From Micrococcaceae bacterium Sec5.7 (lineage in GTDB: Bacteria > Actinomycetota > Actinomycetes > Actinomycetales > Micrococcaceae), in NCBI GenBank assembly GCA_039636785.1, contig CP144169.1, forward strand, positions 496,001 through 560,000: a stretch of 64,000 nt of DNA, in the 5' to 3' direction. A program made the translations under genes and the position numbers. The notes below the pieces were generated by a model. That model saw only the letters and a list, made by a program, of their open reading frames with translations, searched no databases and was not told where the DNA came from. Below are positions 36,700 through 45,937 of the stretch, piece after piece (position 1 is the stretch's first letter; the number at the start of each line of letters is the position of its first letter).

Positions 36700-37408
36700 T
36701 AGCAGTCCAGTTTGCTTTGGCCCGTAGTTTGCGGAGTTGGTGCCAGGTGGCAAAGCGGCGCAGCAGCCGGGCGTGTTCGGGATCAGCCACGGCGGCCAGA
36801 TGGGTGTCCAGCCATCTTTCGAAGAGCAGGAGTTGCCGGTCCTTGAGGGGCAGGACTCCGCTTTGCATGAGCAGATCGTAGATAGGCGGCGGTTCTCCAG
36901 TTGGGCAGTTGCTGGAACGCTTCGTGGGTCAGTGCGAGCCGGCCGGTGGCAAGGTCCCCCAGCAGGGCCCGGGGCTGGGACTCCGGAGCCAGCCCAGCCC
37001 TAGGACCGGCCGCTGCATGGTCCTCAGCTGATCAAACAGCGGGAGCAGGGGTGGGTGGATGCGGCCAGTGCCGTCATCCAGCAGCGTCCTCAGCCGGTCG
37101 GTGAGGGTGCATCGTTCGCACAGTCTGCCGCCGAGCAAACGTCCTTCGAAGCGGCAACAGTTGCAGAAGAAATCGCGGGCAATTCCTGCACAGTCCCGGC
37201 AGACGGGCGCGCCTGCACTGTCCCGGCCCGGCAGTAGACGCCCGGGACCGCAGCCGGGGCAGGGACCGTAGGTGCGGGTGGCTTTGTCCAAGCAGGTCCG
37301 GCAGATTGGTCCGTCCGACCAGTTCGCCGCCTTGGCGGCCTGTCGGCCGCAGCGGGCACAGATGCGTATATGCCACCGCTCATATTTCGTGCGGGTCGAT
37401 GATTTCAT
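36700..37408 (-). pseudogene. Zinc-ribbon site-specific integrase, N-terminal remnant
   Basis: The first frame reads MKSSTRTKYERWHIRICARC, GRQAAKAANWSDGPICRTC, GPCPGCGPGRLLPGRDSAGA and FFCNCCRFEGRLLGGRLCER, with five Cys pairs that suggest tandem zinc ribbons. After a one-base loss near 36982 it continues ALLGDLATGRLALTHEAFQQ, and after a two-base loss near 36885 MQSGVLPLKDRQLLLFERWL and LLRRFATWHQLRKLRAKA. It then meets the IS3 end at about 36700. This is the N-terminal half of the large actinobacterial integrase type whose tail matches 31473-31800. Confidence 0.65.
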
Positions 37409-38279
37409 CGGTGACGGTGGCCGTGCTTTCTGCGGCCACGGCCACCAAAGTGGCGTAGCGGCGGTGCGGCTCGAACTTGGCCAGATCGGCGGGCGTCATC
37501 TGCCCGCCCTCACGGGCGATATTGAGCAGACGGTTCTGATGGACCTGGCGTTCGATGCCGGCGGGCAGGTCGAGCGCCTGCCAGGCTTTGAGTCGTTCAA
37601 TGTGTTCGAGCATGTGCCGTGAGTTCGGTTTCACCGGTGACTGGCGCAGCCAGGCAAGCCGGGTGGACTTTCGTTCTTCCCGGCGTTTGAGCAGATCGTC
37701 CAAACGCCTTCGGTGGTCGGCGGACAGGGCATCAGTCAAGGCGGCATAGATGCGGCGGTTGGCCCGCGTGATGGCTTCGGCGCAGATGCGTTCGATGACG
37801 TCCAATGCCGGAATCACGACGCGCCGGCGGCGTAGGGCGTCGAGCACGCTGCCGGCCAGCACGACGCCCTTGTCGGACTGCAGGGCCAGCTCCGTGGCCG
37901 AATGCAGGGCATTGCGGTAGTCGGTGAGGCCGAAAGGGTCCATGTCGAGGTATGTGCGCAGCTCAAGCAGATGCTCGCGGCGTGTTTCTTCCCGTGCGGC
38001 ATACGCCGGCCAACAGGCCGGGTCGATGCCAAGTTGCCCGCCGATCCAGTGCAACAGCGCTGCTGGGACATCGGCCTCGGCCGATAGACCTTGTCCGGGG
38101 AAGCGCAGCAAACACAACTGCGCAGCGACGCCTAAACGGTTCGAGTCGCCGCGTCTCTGGCGGATCATTGCCAGGTCGGATTCGCTGAATGTGTACTGCC
38201 GGATCACCTCATCCTCAGTATCGGACAGTGCGAGCAGACTCTCGCGCTCAGAGGCAGACAGGATCGAACGACGCGGCAT
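37380..38279 (-). pseudogene. tnpA: Tn3-family transposase TnpA, N-terminal third
   Basis: 299 codons of a TnpA of about 1000: MPRRSILSASERESLLALSD, FSESDLAMIRQRRGDSNRLG, AQLCLLRFPGQGLSAEADVP, QLGIDPACWPAYAAREETRR and WLRQSPVKPNSRHMLEHIER, all of the DUF4158/N-terminal DNA-binding region. The frame ends at VTDEIIDPHEI, where relatives go on to the DDE catalytic domain. The last 29 bases also encode the first residues of the zinc-ribbon relic in another frame. The catalytic domain is absent, so no transposition. Confidence 0.88.
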
Positions 38280-38366
38280 TGGTGTTCCTCTCGATAACGA
38301 AGGAAAAAAGGGGAACCGGGGATATTGAGGACCGGATGTCCTCTTTCGAAGGTGAGCATGCGGAGG

Positions 38367-38966
38367 TCAGCGAGTGATTGCACCGATTTTCTTGCGATGG
38401 GCGCGTTCAATGGCCCGGTAGACGGTGGACCGGCCGACGGAGAATAGCTCGGCCAGCTCGCTCATGGTGTGCTCGCCGGCTACGTGCAGTTCGACAAGAT
38501 GGGTTTCCTGCTTGAGAGAGAGCTTTGGCCGCTTCCCGCGCAGCCGTCCCTTGGCCTTGGCAACCTTCATTCCTTCGCGGGTGCGCATGCTGATGAGGTC
38601 GGCTTCGAACTCGGCAACCATCGCCAGCACGTTGAACAGCAGTTTGCCCATCGGATCGGTTGGGTCGTGGACAGAGCCACCAATGCTGAGTTTAATTTCG
38701 CGGCTGGCGAGGTCGTCTGCTATTTCGTGGGCGTCCCGGACGGAACGGGCCAAGCGGTCGAGTTTGGTGACGACGAAGGTATCCCCGGCCCGGCACGCTG
38801 CCAGGGCCTCACGCAGTCCGGCGCGGTTCTTGTTTCTGCCGGTGAATCCGTGATCAACATAGATTCGTTTCGGTTCTACGCCGAGGGTAGCCAGGGCGTC
38901 GCGCTGGGCGGTGAGGTCTTGCTCTTCCGTGGACACTCGGGCGTAGCCGACCAGTAGTTTAGACAT
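38367..38966 (-). CDS. tnpR: Tn3-type resolvase (serine recombinase)
   Basis: A 199-residue resolvase. The catalytic serine is in VGYARVSTEEQDLTAQRDAL; further active-site residues are in VVTKLDRLARSVRDAHEIA and VAEFEADLISMRTREGM; the C-terminal helix-turn-helix is MSELAELFSVGRSTVYRAIE. It resolves cointegrates at a res site, expected upstream of its ATG (beyond 38966). All motifs are intact. It lies 87 bases upstream of the truncated tnpA, the standard order of Tn21/Tn501-like units. Confidence 0.92.
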   Translation of the reverse strand: MSKLLVGYARVSTEEQDLTAQRDALATLGVEPKRIYVDHGFTGRNKNRAGLREALAACRAGDTFVVTKLDRLARSVRDAHEIADDLASREIKLSIGGSVHDPTDPMGKLLFNVLAMVAEFEADLISMRTREGMKVAKAKGRLRGKRPKLSLKQETHLVELHVAGEHTMSELAELFSVGRSTVYRAIERAHRKKIGAITR

Positions 38967-38973
38967 GCGGACC

Positions 38974-38993
38974 AGTGTGTCATATAAGGCCCC
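38974..38993. other. Possible Tn3-family end (GGGG-type inverted repeat)
   Basis: On the minus strand GGGGCCTTATATGACACACT starts at 38993 and runs toward the resolvase start. Tn3-family ends begin with GGGG. No matching opposite end was found because tnpA is truncated, so this is a suggestion only. Confidence 0.35.
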
Positions 38994-39062
38994 ATCACCG
39001 GTCAGTTCACCGGACGGGTCTTACGGGACGGTCGGCAGCCAGTGCTTGCAACGGTGCACTTC

Positions 39063-39110
39063 TGTCAGTTTCCGAAGTCGACTGCACAGAATGTCCAAAG
39101 CCGTCTGCAC
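39063..39110. repeat. Recombination-like sequence, copy A
   Basis: TGTCAGTTTCCGAAGTCGAC-TGCAC (39063-39087) and a weaker AAAGCCGTCTGCAC (39097-39110) lie upstream of the resolvase and 21 bases before the IS30 end. Similar copies occur at 50974-51099, next to another serine recombinase. They may be res or transposon-end sites. Confidence 0.55.
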
Positions 39111-39130
39111 AGCCCGCCCGTTGGGGGATC

Positions 39131-40383
39131 GGCGAATTCAGGCGGTCGTTGCAACGGCGGGTTTTTCTGGTTCAAATAGTAGCCGTTCCATGGCTTGGGC
39201 GGGGGTGATGCCGCCCAGGGTCTTGCGGGGTCGGGCGTTGAGTTCGGCTGCGACTTCGAGCAGCCGCTCGGGTGAGTGCACGGACAGGTCGGTGCCCTTG
39301 GGGAAGTACTGGCGCAGGAGTCCGTTGGTGTTCTCGTTGGTGCCGCGCTGCCAGGGTGAGTGCGGGTCGCAGAAGTAGATGTCCATGTTGGTCGCCATGG
39401 TGATCTGGCGGTGTTGGGCAAGCTCGGTGCCCTGGTCCCAGGTCAGCGACTTGCACAGGTGCTCCGGCAGGGTCTTGATCCTCGCCAGCAGGCCGTCACG
39501 GACAGCGACGGCGCCGTGGTCATCGGGCAGGTGGACCAGCATCGTAAACCGGGTCTGGCGCTCCACCAGGGTGGCGATGGCCGAGCGGCAGTTCGACCCC
39601 AGGACCAGATCCCCTTCCCAGTGGCCAGGGACGGCGCGGTCGGCGACCTCGGCGGGTCGTTCGCTGATCAGGATCATGTCCGGGATCTTCCCCGCCCGCT
39701 TGCCGGTGGGGCGTCTTGGCCGCCTCACGGCGCGGCCTGTGCGCAGGTGTTGGTGCAGGTCAGTGCGCAGGTGACCGCGGCCCTGCACATACAGCGCCTG
39801 GTAGATCGTCTCGGGACACACTTGCATCTCCGCCCGGTCCGGGAACGTCGTGGCGAGGTGGTCACTGATCTGCTCGGGACTCCACTTCACGCACAACTTG
39901 GCCTGTACCAGGGATGCCAGTTCCAGGTCATCGAACTTGCTGGCCTTGGGTCGGTGACCGCGCAGCTCGGCCCGTTTCTGCGCCGCATACGGCGCATACT
40001 TTCCCCGCCCCCGCGCGCCCGTCCCGGGGCCATTACGGCGCAGTTCACGGCTGACCGTCGATGCAGACCGCTTGAGCTGCGCTGCGATCGCCCGCACACT
40101 TATTCCGGCCAGGTGCAGGTCCGCGATCTGCAGTCGGTCATCCAGGCACAGGTACCGGCCCGAAGGTTCGGGTTTCTTGCGCGGGATCCGCCCGCCGGTC
40201 CCTTGACGCCAATGACGGCCAGTTCGTCGATCCACTCCAACAGCCTCGCACGCCGCGATCAGCGTCGAGCCCTGGGCCATCAACACCCAGAACCGGGCCT
40301 CCTTTTCGATCCGTTCCTTCTTCGACAACATGGGCAACACCTCACAATAAAAAGGGGTGTTGCAACGACCGATTGAACTCGCC
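39131..40383. mobile_element. IS30-family element, copy A
   Basis: The left end is GGCGAATTCAGGCGGTCGTT, and the right end on the other strand is GGCGAGTTCAATCGGTCGTT, about 25 bp of inverted repeat. ATC flanks both ends (39128-39130 and 40384-40386), a 3-bp duplication. Without the IS the target would read GGGGGATCCC, a palindrome of the kind IS30 prefers. It differs from copy B (59161-60413) at one noticed base (40140 against 60170), giving Asp or Glu in the transposase. Confidence 0.88.
39138..40331 (-). CDS. IS30-family transposase, copy A
   Basis: A 397-residue transposase: MLSKKERIEKEARFWVLMAQ start, DNA-binding helices LQIADLHLAGISVRAIAAQL and STVSRELRRNGPG, then the DDE domain with VPGHWEGDLVLGSNCRSAIA, SLTWDQGTELAQHRQITMAT and QRGTNENTNGLLRQYFPKGT (third acidic residue). 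It ends ERLLFEPEKPAVATTA. ATG 40331 is chosen because longer frames run into the inverted repeat. All catalytic motifs are intact. Confidence 0.93.
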   Translation of the reverse strand: MLSKKERIEKEARFWVLMAQGSTLIAACEAVGVDRRTGRHWRQGTGGRIPRKKPEPSGRYLCLDDRLQIADLHLAGISVRAIAAQLKRSASTVSRELRRNGPGTGARGRGKYAPYAAQKRAELRGHRPKASKFDDLELASLVQAKLCVKWSPEQISDHLATTFPDRAEMQVCPETIYQALYVQGRGHLRTDLHQHLRTGRAVRRPRRPTGKRAGKIPDMILISERPAEVADRAVPGHWEGDLVLGSNCRSAIATLVERQTRFTMLVHLPDDHGAVAVRDGLLARIKTLPEHLCKSLTWDQGTELAQHRQITMATNMDIYFCDPHSPWQRGTNENTNGLLRQYFPKGTDLSVHSPERLLEVAAELNARPRKTLGGITPAQAMERLLFEPEKPAVATTA

Positions 40384-40663
40384 ATCCCTTACCGGGACAC
40401 CTTGGGGCTTACTAAGAACGGATCCCGCTCTGCGTCGCGAAGATCAGGGCAACAGGAACGACACAGACTATGGAAGCCTTCTGCTCCTGCTTAGAGCGAC
40501 AGTCCCAACAATGCGGGTTCGACAGTCGCTGCCGTGTAAGGATGAACTCGACATGACGTCTAGTCATGCATGTGGTGACGCTACTTTGTGCATCGCGGGG
40601 CAGTGCTGAACTGATTAATCTCCTAGTAGCGCGCCCATTTATTCTTAAAATTGGGGTGTTAGC

Positions 40664-41244
40664 GTGGACAAGGTTGAAACGGTCTCTCACGGTGCAAGGT
40701 GGTTCCGAGCTGCACTGCAAGTCAATCCATTTGGATACGTTGGCCACCCCGCCCCAAGCCAGACTTTCACTACCGAAGCCGATTACAACGCCGCACTGCT
40801 CGACGAATGTGAGGCACAAGGCATCTCCGTGCTTGCCGTCACGGACCATTGGAAGGCAAGCACTGCGGCCGGCCTCATCACCGATGCAGAAAAGCGCAAC
40901 ATCACTGTTCTGCCGGGGTTTGAAGCAAACTGTAGTGAGGGATTTCACCTGCTGGTTATCTTCGAGGCGGGAACCGATCTCGACTTCATCACTGCGGCCA
41001 TTGGCGCCTGCGGACTACCTGCAGATGACCCGCATGGCCCTGGGGACAAATCGTTTGCGGACATAGTTGCGCAGATGGCGAGTAAAGGCGCATTGATCAT
41101 TCCCGCCCACGTCAACGTCGCGACCTCAGGCTTGCTTGCACGTGAATCAGGCAAACCGCTACAGAACATCATCAAGTCCGATTACATCTTGGCAATGGGA
41201 ACGACACCTTCTCAATTGCCCCACCCCTACGTGTCAGGGTTGGG
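40664..41244 (+). pseudogene. TrlF-type PHP-ATPase gene, 5' fragment (PHP domain)
   Basis: From GTG 40664 the frame reads MDKVETVSHGARWFRAALQV, NPFGYVGHPAPSQTF, LDECEAQGISVLAVTDHWKA, VLPGFEANCSEGFHLLVIFE and GALIIPAHVNVATSGLLARE. These are PHP-domain motifs (His/Asp metal ligands in VTDHW and PAHVN) as in the TrlF family, a PHP domain joined to an SMC-like ATPase. The fragment ends at PHPYVSGL where the IS3-type element starts. The rest of the gene lies at 42761-43365 and 45938-47422. The family's role is not settled; a defence or DNA-damage role is inferred from its make-up. Confidence 0.75.
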
Positions 41245-41348
41245 TGAGGCCAGTACCTCATAGCAACTTCGTCTAATTCGTAGGGCGAGAATCAGGAACA
41301 TCACTAATGTCTATCTCCACAATTTCCCCGGTGCGGGAAGATGGGTCC

Positions 41349-41744
41349 ATGAGTAATCCTGGCCCCCGCGCCGGTGGCCCGAGTCCTCGAAGGTCGTTCA
41401 CTCCGGCACAAAAATTAGCCCACCTGGACGCCTACCAGCAGGCCTGTGATGACGGCACCGGCGGCGGAGCCTACCTGCGGAGCGAGGGCCTGTATTCCTC
41501 GCAGATCACCGAGTGGCGCAAGCTCCGTGATGCCGGCGTGCTCGAGGGCAAAAAGCCCGGTGAGACGATCGGCAAACTCACTGCTGAACAAGCAGAAATC
41601 GCTCGTCTACGCCGGCAGCTGGAGGTGAGTGAACGCAAGCTGGCACGGACGGAAGCTGCGTTATCGATTATGGAAAAAGCACGACAGCTTTTGGAGGATA
41701 TCTCCGAAAGCGCGGAACAACAGCCCTGGTACAAGAAACCCTGA
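41349..41744 (+). CDS. IS3-type transposase OrfA
   Basis: A 131-residue helix-turn-helix and coiled-coil protein: RRSFTPAQKLAHLDAYQQAC, GGAYLRSEGLYSSQITEWRK, then a heptad segment EIARLRRQLEVSERKLARTE-AALSIMEKARQLLEDISE. It ends in EQQPWYKKP. OrfB is in the -1 frame and open through this end, so the two may be joined by frameshifting. ATG 41349 follows GAAGATGGGTCC. Confidence 0.85.
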   Translation: MSNPGPRAGGPSPRRSFTPAQKLAHLDAYQQACDDGTGGGAYLRSEGLYSSQITEWRKLRDAGVLEGKKPGETIGKLTAEQAEIARLRRQLEVSERKLARTEAALSIMEKARQLLEDISESAEQQPWYKKP

Positions 41745-41848
41745 CCAGAGCCTATACCGACCTTACAAAGGCGGACATTCCAACCAGGGAAGCGGCCCTC
41801 CTGGCCGGGATATCGAGGGCCACAGCGACCCGTAAGCCCCGGACACCG

Positions 41849-42745
41849 GTGACCGATTTGATGCCCGCCTCGGCCCCACTGAACAAGATCAGCCCAGCCG
41901 AACGCGCACGGATCCTGGCCACGGTGAATTCGGAGCGATTCGTGGACCTGCCGCCGGTCCAGATCTACGCCCAGCTCCTGGACGAGGGGATCTATTTGTG
42001 TTCAATCTCCACGTTCTACCGGGTTCTGGCCGAGAACAGCCAGGTCAAGGAACGCCGCCGGCAGGCACGCCATCCCCCCAGGACGATTCCGGAACTCATC
42101 GCGACAGGGCCCGGCCAGGTCTACTCCTGGGACATCACCAAACTCGCCGGTCCAGTGAAGGGGAAATACCTCGATTGCTACGTCATGATCGACATCTACT
42201 CCCGCTACATTGTCGGAGCCTACGTCCACGCCCATGAGTCCGGGGAGCTGGCGGTGGAGATGATGAAGGAGATCTTCGGCATTCACGGCATCCCGGAGAT
42301 CGTCCACGCCGACCGTGGGACGTCCATGACGAGTAAAACGGTTGCCGCATTGCTCTCTGACTTGGAGGTCACCCGGTCGCATTCTCGGCCCCGGGTAAGC
42401 AATGACAACCCGTACAGCGAGGCGTGGTTCAAGACGCTGAAGTTCGCTCCCGTGTTCCCTGAACGCTTCGGCTCGCTGCCCGATGCGAGGACCTTCATTG
42501 CGTCCTTCGTCGACGGGTATAACCACACTCATCGCCACACCGGAATAGGCCTGAACACCCCCGCAGATGTCCACTACGGCCTTGCCGCCGGCAAAGCCGT
42601 CGAGCGCTCGAAAACCCTGGCCGCAGCACGCCAGAGGAACCCCGAACGATTCGCCACCAGGAAGGACCCCAAAATCCTGGTCATCCCCGACACGGCATGG
42701 ATCAACAAACCAGCCGAGAAAAACGAAACAAAAGCAGCAGCCTAA
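41849..42745 (+). CDS. IS3-type transposase OrfB (rve integrase domain)
   Basis: A 298-residue catalytic subunit: QIYAQLLDEGIYLCSISTFY, PGQVYSWDITKLAGPVKGKY (first Asp), IHGIPEIVHADRGTSMTSKT (second Asp), PRVSNDNPYSEAWFKTLKFA (Glu) and FVDGYNHTHRHTGIGLNTPA. All three acidic residues are present. The frame is open upstream to about 41730 (VQETLTRAYTDLTKADIPTR), so the real product is probably an OrfA-OrfB fusion made by a -1 shift; the slippery site could not be assigned. Confidence 0.9.
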   Translation: MTDLMPASAPLNKISPAERARILATVNSERFVDLPPVQIYAQLLDEGIYLCSISTFYRVLAENSQVKERRRQARHPPRTIPELIATGPGQVYSWDITKLAGPVKGKYLDCYVMIDIYSRYIVGAYVHAHESGELAVEMMKEIFGIHGIPEIVHADRGTSMTSKTVAALLSDLEVTRSHSRPRVSNDNPYSEAWFKTLKFAPVFPERFGSLPDARTFIASFVDGYNHTHRHTGIGLNTPADVHYGLAAGKAVERSKTLAAARQRNPERFATRKDPKILVIPDTAWINKPAEKNETKAAA

Positions 42746-42760
42746 CTCCCACTGGCCTCA

Positions 42761-43365
42761 TTCGCCTTGACAAATTCCGCACGGGGATCAAGAAGCGATT
42801 CTTGAGAACAAGAAACCTTACCGGCGAGCACATCGACTTGTGGAAATTTATGCCGACGATGTCTCACACCCATCAGCGCTGAGCAGCGTCGGTGCCACCA
42901 CCTGGTTCAAGATGGCACGTCCCTCTCTACGAGGACTGCAGCACGCGCTTCGCACGCCTGAGACTCGAGTTCGCTTGACGTCACCGCCGCCCCTTCGCGG
43001 CACGCGGCTTTGCGCTATTTCGTGGATTGGAGGATTCCTTGACGGTCTTCGGATCCCAATCGGTCCTGAACTAACGGCACTGATCGGCGGCCGTGGCACC
43101 GGCAAATCTACGGTGATTGAAAGCTTGCGCTTCGCGCTGGACCAACCACCTATCGGCGAAGATGCGCTACATGACCACACCGGCGTCGTGCAAAAGGTAC
43201 TCGGCGCGGGAGCCATCGTGCGCCTAGAAATAGAGAAGTACGAGCCCACTCCGGCTCAATATGTCATCCAGCGAACCGTTGGTGACCCACCGTTGGTCTT
43301 CGACGCGAGTGGAACAAGAACGCAGCAGCTGCCAAGTGACATAGTTGGTGATTTTGAGGCATTTG
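42761..43365 (+). pseudogene. TrlF-type PHP-ATPase gene, middle fragment (Walker A)
   Basis: Continues the gene: LDKFRTG, then after an apparent one-base loss near 42785 GDQEAILENKKPYRRAHRLV, EIYADDVSHPSALSSVGATT, WFKMARPSLRGLQHALRTPE, LDGLRIPIGPELTALIGGRG-TGKSTVIESLRFALD (Walker A) and QYVIQRTVGDPPLVFDASGT. It stops at DIVGDFEAF, where the IS21 element inserted. Apart from the frameshift near the IS3-type junction it is clean. Confidence 0.75.
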
Positions 43366-43479
43366 TGAGTATTTGAAGCTTTGAGCGCCACCTGTTCGTG
43401 CGGTTCAGCGCCGGGGTTCGTGCGAGAGAGCGCCAGCGGTCGCGGGGCCTGGCGCCGCTGACGCTCTCCGTGACGGTTG

Positions 43480-44229
43480 CTAGGCGGTTGCGAGTGCTGT
43501 GTGCTCGCGCATGTTGTAATTGCCTGTCTCGACCCAGATCGTGTTGTGGATGATCCGGTCCATGATCGCGTCGGCGTGAACGCCGGAGCCGAGCCGCTGG
43601 TGCCAGTCCTTCTGCGAGTACTGGGTGCAGAACACTGTTGACGTCTCCCCGTAGCGGCGTTCCATCAGTTCCAGCAGCATGGTGCGCATCGATTCCGTGG
43701 GCCGATCCAGCAGCCACTCATCGATGACCAGCAGGGTGAATGCCGCATATTTGCGCAGGAACTTGCCGGATCCGCCAGGGGTGTCTTGGGCGGCGACCCA
43801 GGCTTCCTCGAGGTCGGGCATGCGGACGTAATGCGCGCGGATGCGGTGTTCGCATGCGCGTTTAGCCATCGCGCACCCCAGGTAGGACTTCCCCGACCCG
43901 GTGAACCCTTGGAAGACAACGTTCTGCTGCCGGGCCACGAACGAGCAGGTGCCGAGCTGGCTCAGCAGCGGCCGGTCAAGACCTCGCTCGTCGAGGAGGT
44001 CGATGCGGCGCAGGTCAGCGTTCGGGTAGCGCAGCCCCGCCCGCCGGATCAGGCCGGTGACTTTGGCATGGGTGAACGACGCGTAGGCGTCATCGACGAC
44101 CAGCCGGAGACGATCTTCGAACGGCAGGCTGATGCTCAGCGTCTCGTCTTGGGTATCTATGGCCTCCAGCAGCTCGCCCGCGTTCATCTCCCGCAGCTTG
44201 CGTTTGGTTTCCGTGTCCAGGCGGCTCAT
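43480..44229 (-). CDS. istB: IS21 transposition ATPase IstB
   Basis: A 249-residue AAA ATPase. Walker A is VVFQGFTGSGKSYLGCAMAK, Walker B FTLLVIDEWLLDRPTE; the N-terminal region has LREMNAGELLEAIDTQDETL and the C-terminal part RLGSGVHADAIMDRIIHNTI. It works with IstA during insertion. It overlaps istA by a 4-base stop/start (ATGA-type), so the two are coupled. Intact. Confidence 0.93.
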   Translation of the reverse strand: MSRLDTETKRKLREMNAGELLEAIDTQDETLSISLPFEDRLRLVVDDAYASFTHAKVTGLIRRAGLRYPNADLRRIDLLDERGLDRPLLSQLGTCSFVARQQNVVFQGFTGSGKSYLGCAMAKRACEHRIRAHYVRMPDLEEAWVAAQDTPGGSGKFLRKYAAFTLLVIDEWLLDRPTESMRTMLLELMERRYGETSTVFCTQYSQKDWHQRLGSGVHADAIMDRIIHNTIWVETGNYNMREHTALATA

Positions 44230-45779
44230 CGGGTCCCTCCTGCGTAGTAGGAGCTGCCGCGCACGTATCCGCCATCTTCGTCATCAGGCTCCTCGACGTG
44301 CCCGGTTTTGTCCTGCCCGGTGTCCAGGATCGGCCGCAGGTGGGCGTAACGGGGCGATCGTATCGGACCGCGCAGCGCGAGCTGGCATGCGGCTTCCACC
44401 CGGGCTGGTGAGAACCTACGAGACAGACGCAGCACCGCCAGGGCCGGGTCGTAGCCGGCTTCCTCGATGCGGACAGACTCGAAGATCTTCTCGATCACGG
44501 TCCCGGTCGCCGGTCCCATCCGTAACGCCCAGGCGTCGATCCGGGCCCGGTCCCAGGCTTGCCAGCTGTGCCCCTCGGGAAGGTCGGCTTCGTTCGTCCG
44601 ATACTGGTTCGTCGTCGTCACGGGCAGCAGCAGGTGGCTGGTCAGGCGCTCATCACCCCGATAGATCTCGAGCATGGTGTCCGTGACGCGAAGATCAACA
44701 TGCGCGCCGATGTGGGTGAACGGGACGGAGTAGAAGTTTTTTGACCAGACCACGTGTCCGTTCCGGCCTACTTTGCGCCCATATGTCCAGGTGCTGATCT
44801 CGAAAGTCACCGCCGGCAACGGTTGCAGCAGCGGCTTCTCCTCGGCCGTGAACACGCTCAGCCGGGAGCCCTCCCGCTTCTGGAACGGCTGTCGGTTGTA
44901 GGCATCGATCTGCTCCCGAACCCGGGCCCGCAGCTGCACCAGGCTGGTGAACTGCTCCTGCCTCAGACCCGCAATCACCCAGGTGGCGACGTGGGAGACA
45001 GTGTTTTCTACGCTGGCTTTGTCTTTCGGGTGCCGCACCCGGCCCGGTAGTACCGCCGCCGAATAATGCGCCGCCATCTCCCGATAAGCGTCGTTGAGGA
45101 CGACTTCGCCCTCGCGCGGGTGAGAGATCACCCCGGTCTTGAGGTTGTCGGGGACGAGCCTCGGGACCGTGCCGCCGAAGAATGCGAACATCGCCGCATG
45201 CGCGCGCAGCCACGACTCCTGCCGCATATCCAACGTCGCCTCCACGAACGCATACCTGCTGAACGGCAGGCACGCGACGAACAAATACACCTTCGAGACC
45301 TCTCCCGTTGCCGGGTCAACGAGCTGCATCGTCGGCCCGGACCAGTCGACCTCGACGCTGCGGCCGGCCTTATGGCCGACCCGAGACGACGCGCCAGTGA
45401 CGTTGGCGTAATCGCCGTAAAGCCTGCAGAACCGGTCATAACTCATCGCCGCTTGCCCGGCCCGACTGCACCCGTCGAGATACTCCTGGTGCAGCAGCTT
45501 CAACGTCACCCCAACCCTGGCCAGCTCGCGATGCACCTGGACCCAGTCCGGCTGCGCGAACACGCTCTCCCGCACCCCGCGACCGGGAAACAGCGCCAGA
45601 TACACCTCGCCCTCAGACTTCTCCGCAACATCGTCCCACCCGAGCCCGAGCTGATCCGCAGCATCGATCACCGCCTGAACGCTGTGCCTGGACATGCCCT
45701 GAGCAAGCGAGATCGCTCTGCCGGACAGGCCCTGGTTATGCAACTGCAAGACGAGCTTCGCCTTGATCTTCCGTACCAT
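44226..45779 (-). CDS. istA: IS21 transposase IstA
   Basis: A 517-residue DDE transposase: MVRKIKAKLVLQLHNQGLSG (helix-turn-helix start), GHKAGRSVEVDWSGPTMQLV (first Asp), RLVPDNLKTGVISHPREGEV (second Asp), RVRHPKDKASVENTVSHVAT (Glu) and a C-terminal domain AHVDLRVTDTMLEIYRGDER. The ATG at 45779 is preferred to the one at 45800 because family members start with this motif. Intact. Confidence 0.93.
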   Translation of the reverse strand: MVRKIKAKLVLQLHNQGLSGRAISLAQGMSRHSVQAVIDAADQLGLGWDDVAEKSEGEVYLALFPGRGVRESVFAQPDWVQVHRELARVGVTLKLLHQEYLDGCSRAGQAAMSYDRFCRLYGDYANVTGASSRVGHKAGRSVEVDWSGPTMQLVDPATGEVSKVYLFVACLPFSRYAFVEATLDMRQESWLRAHAAMFAFFGGTVPRLVPDNLKTGVISHPREGEVVLNDAYREMAAHYSAAVLPGRVRHPKDKASVENTVSHVATWVIAGLRQEQFTSLVQLRARVREQIDAYNRQPFQKREGSRLSVFTAEEKPLLQPLPAVTFEISTWTYGRKVGRNGHVVWSKNFYSVPFTHIGAHVDLRVTDTMLEIYRGDERLTSHLLLPVTTTNQYRTNEADLPEGHSWQAWDRARIDAWALRMGPATGTVIEKIFESVRIEEAGYDPALAVLRLSRRFSPARVEAACQLALRGPIRSPRYAHLRPILDTGQDKTGHVEEPDDEDGGYVRGSSYYAGGTR

Positions 45780-45937
45780 TACCGGTACTCCTTCCACCAC
45801 GTGGCCCTCACGCGGTGGAAGGAGCTTTTCAGGTGGCGCTCAACCACACCAACACTGGCGCTGACCAGCGCAAATCGTGGGCTCGGACCCCGGCGCTAAC
45901 CCGCACCACATATGGACCCCTCAAGAGCGAATATTCA

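Larger units (their letters stand above)
41245..42760. mobile_element. IS3-type element inserted in the TrlF-type gene
   Basis: The ends begin TGAGGCCAGT (41245 on the plus strand; 42760 read on the minus strand). It carries OrfA and OrfB with an apparent -1 frame relation. No clean target duplication is visible, and removing it does not restore the TrlF frame, so the insertion site has probably decayed. Confidence 0.7.
43366..45937. mobile_element. IS21-family element, 2572 bp, inserted in the TrlF-type gene
   Basis: Ends run TGAGTATTTGAAGC at the left and TGAATATTCG at the right (other strand), within a longer imperfect inverted repeat with TGTNNTGCGG and AGCGCCGGGGT. GCATTTG flanks both sides (43359-43365 and 45938-45944), a 7-bp duplication within the range of IS21. 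It carries istA and istB on the minus strand. Removing the element and one GCATTTG joins the host frame as DIVGDFEAFGQHELAELAHD, the expected protein. Confidence 0.9.

Noticed and set aside
39360-40376. 338-codon plus-strand frame inside IS30 copy A (and its twin at 59390-60406)
   Set aside because: It is the complement of the transposase gene and is present in both copies only because the copies are nearly identical.
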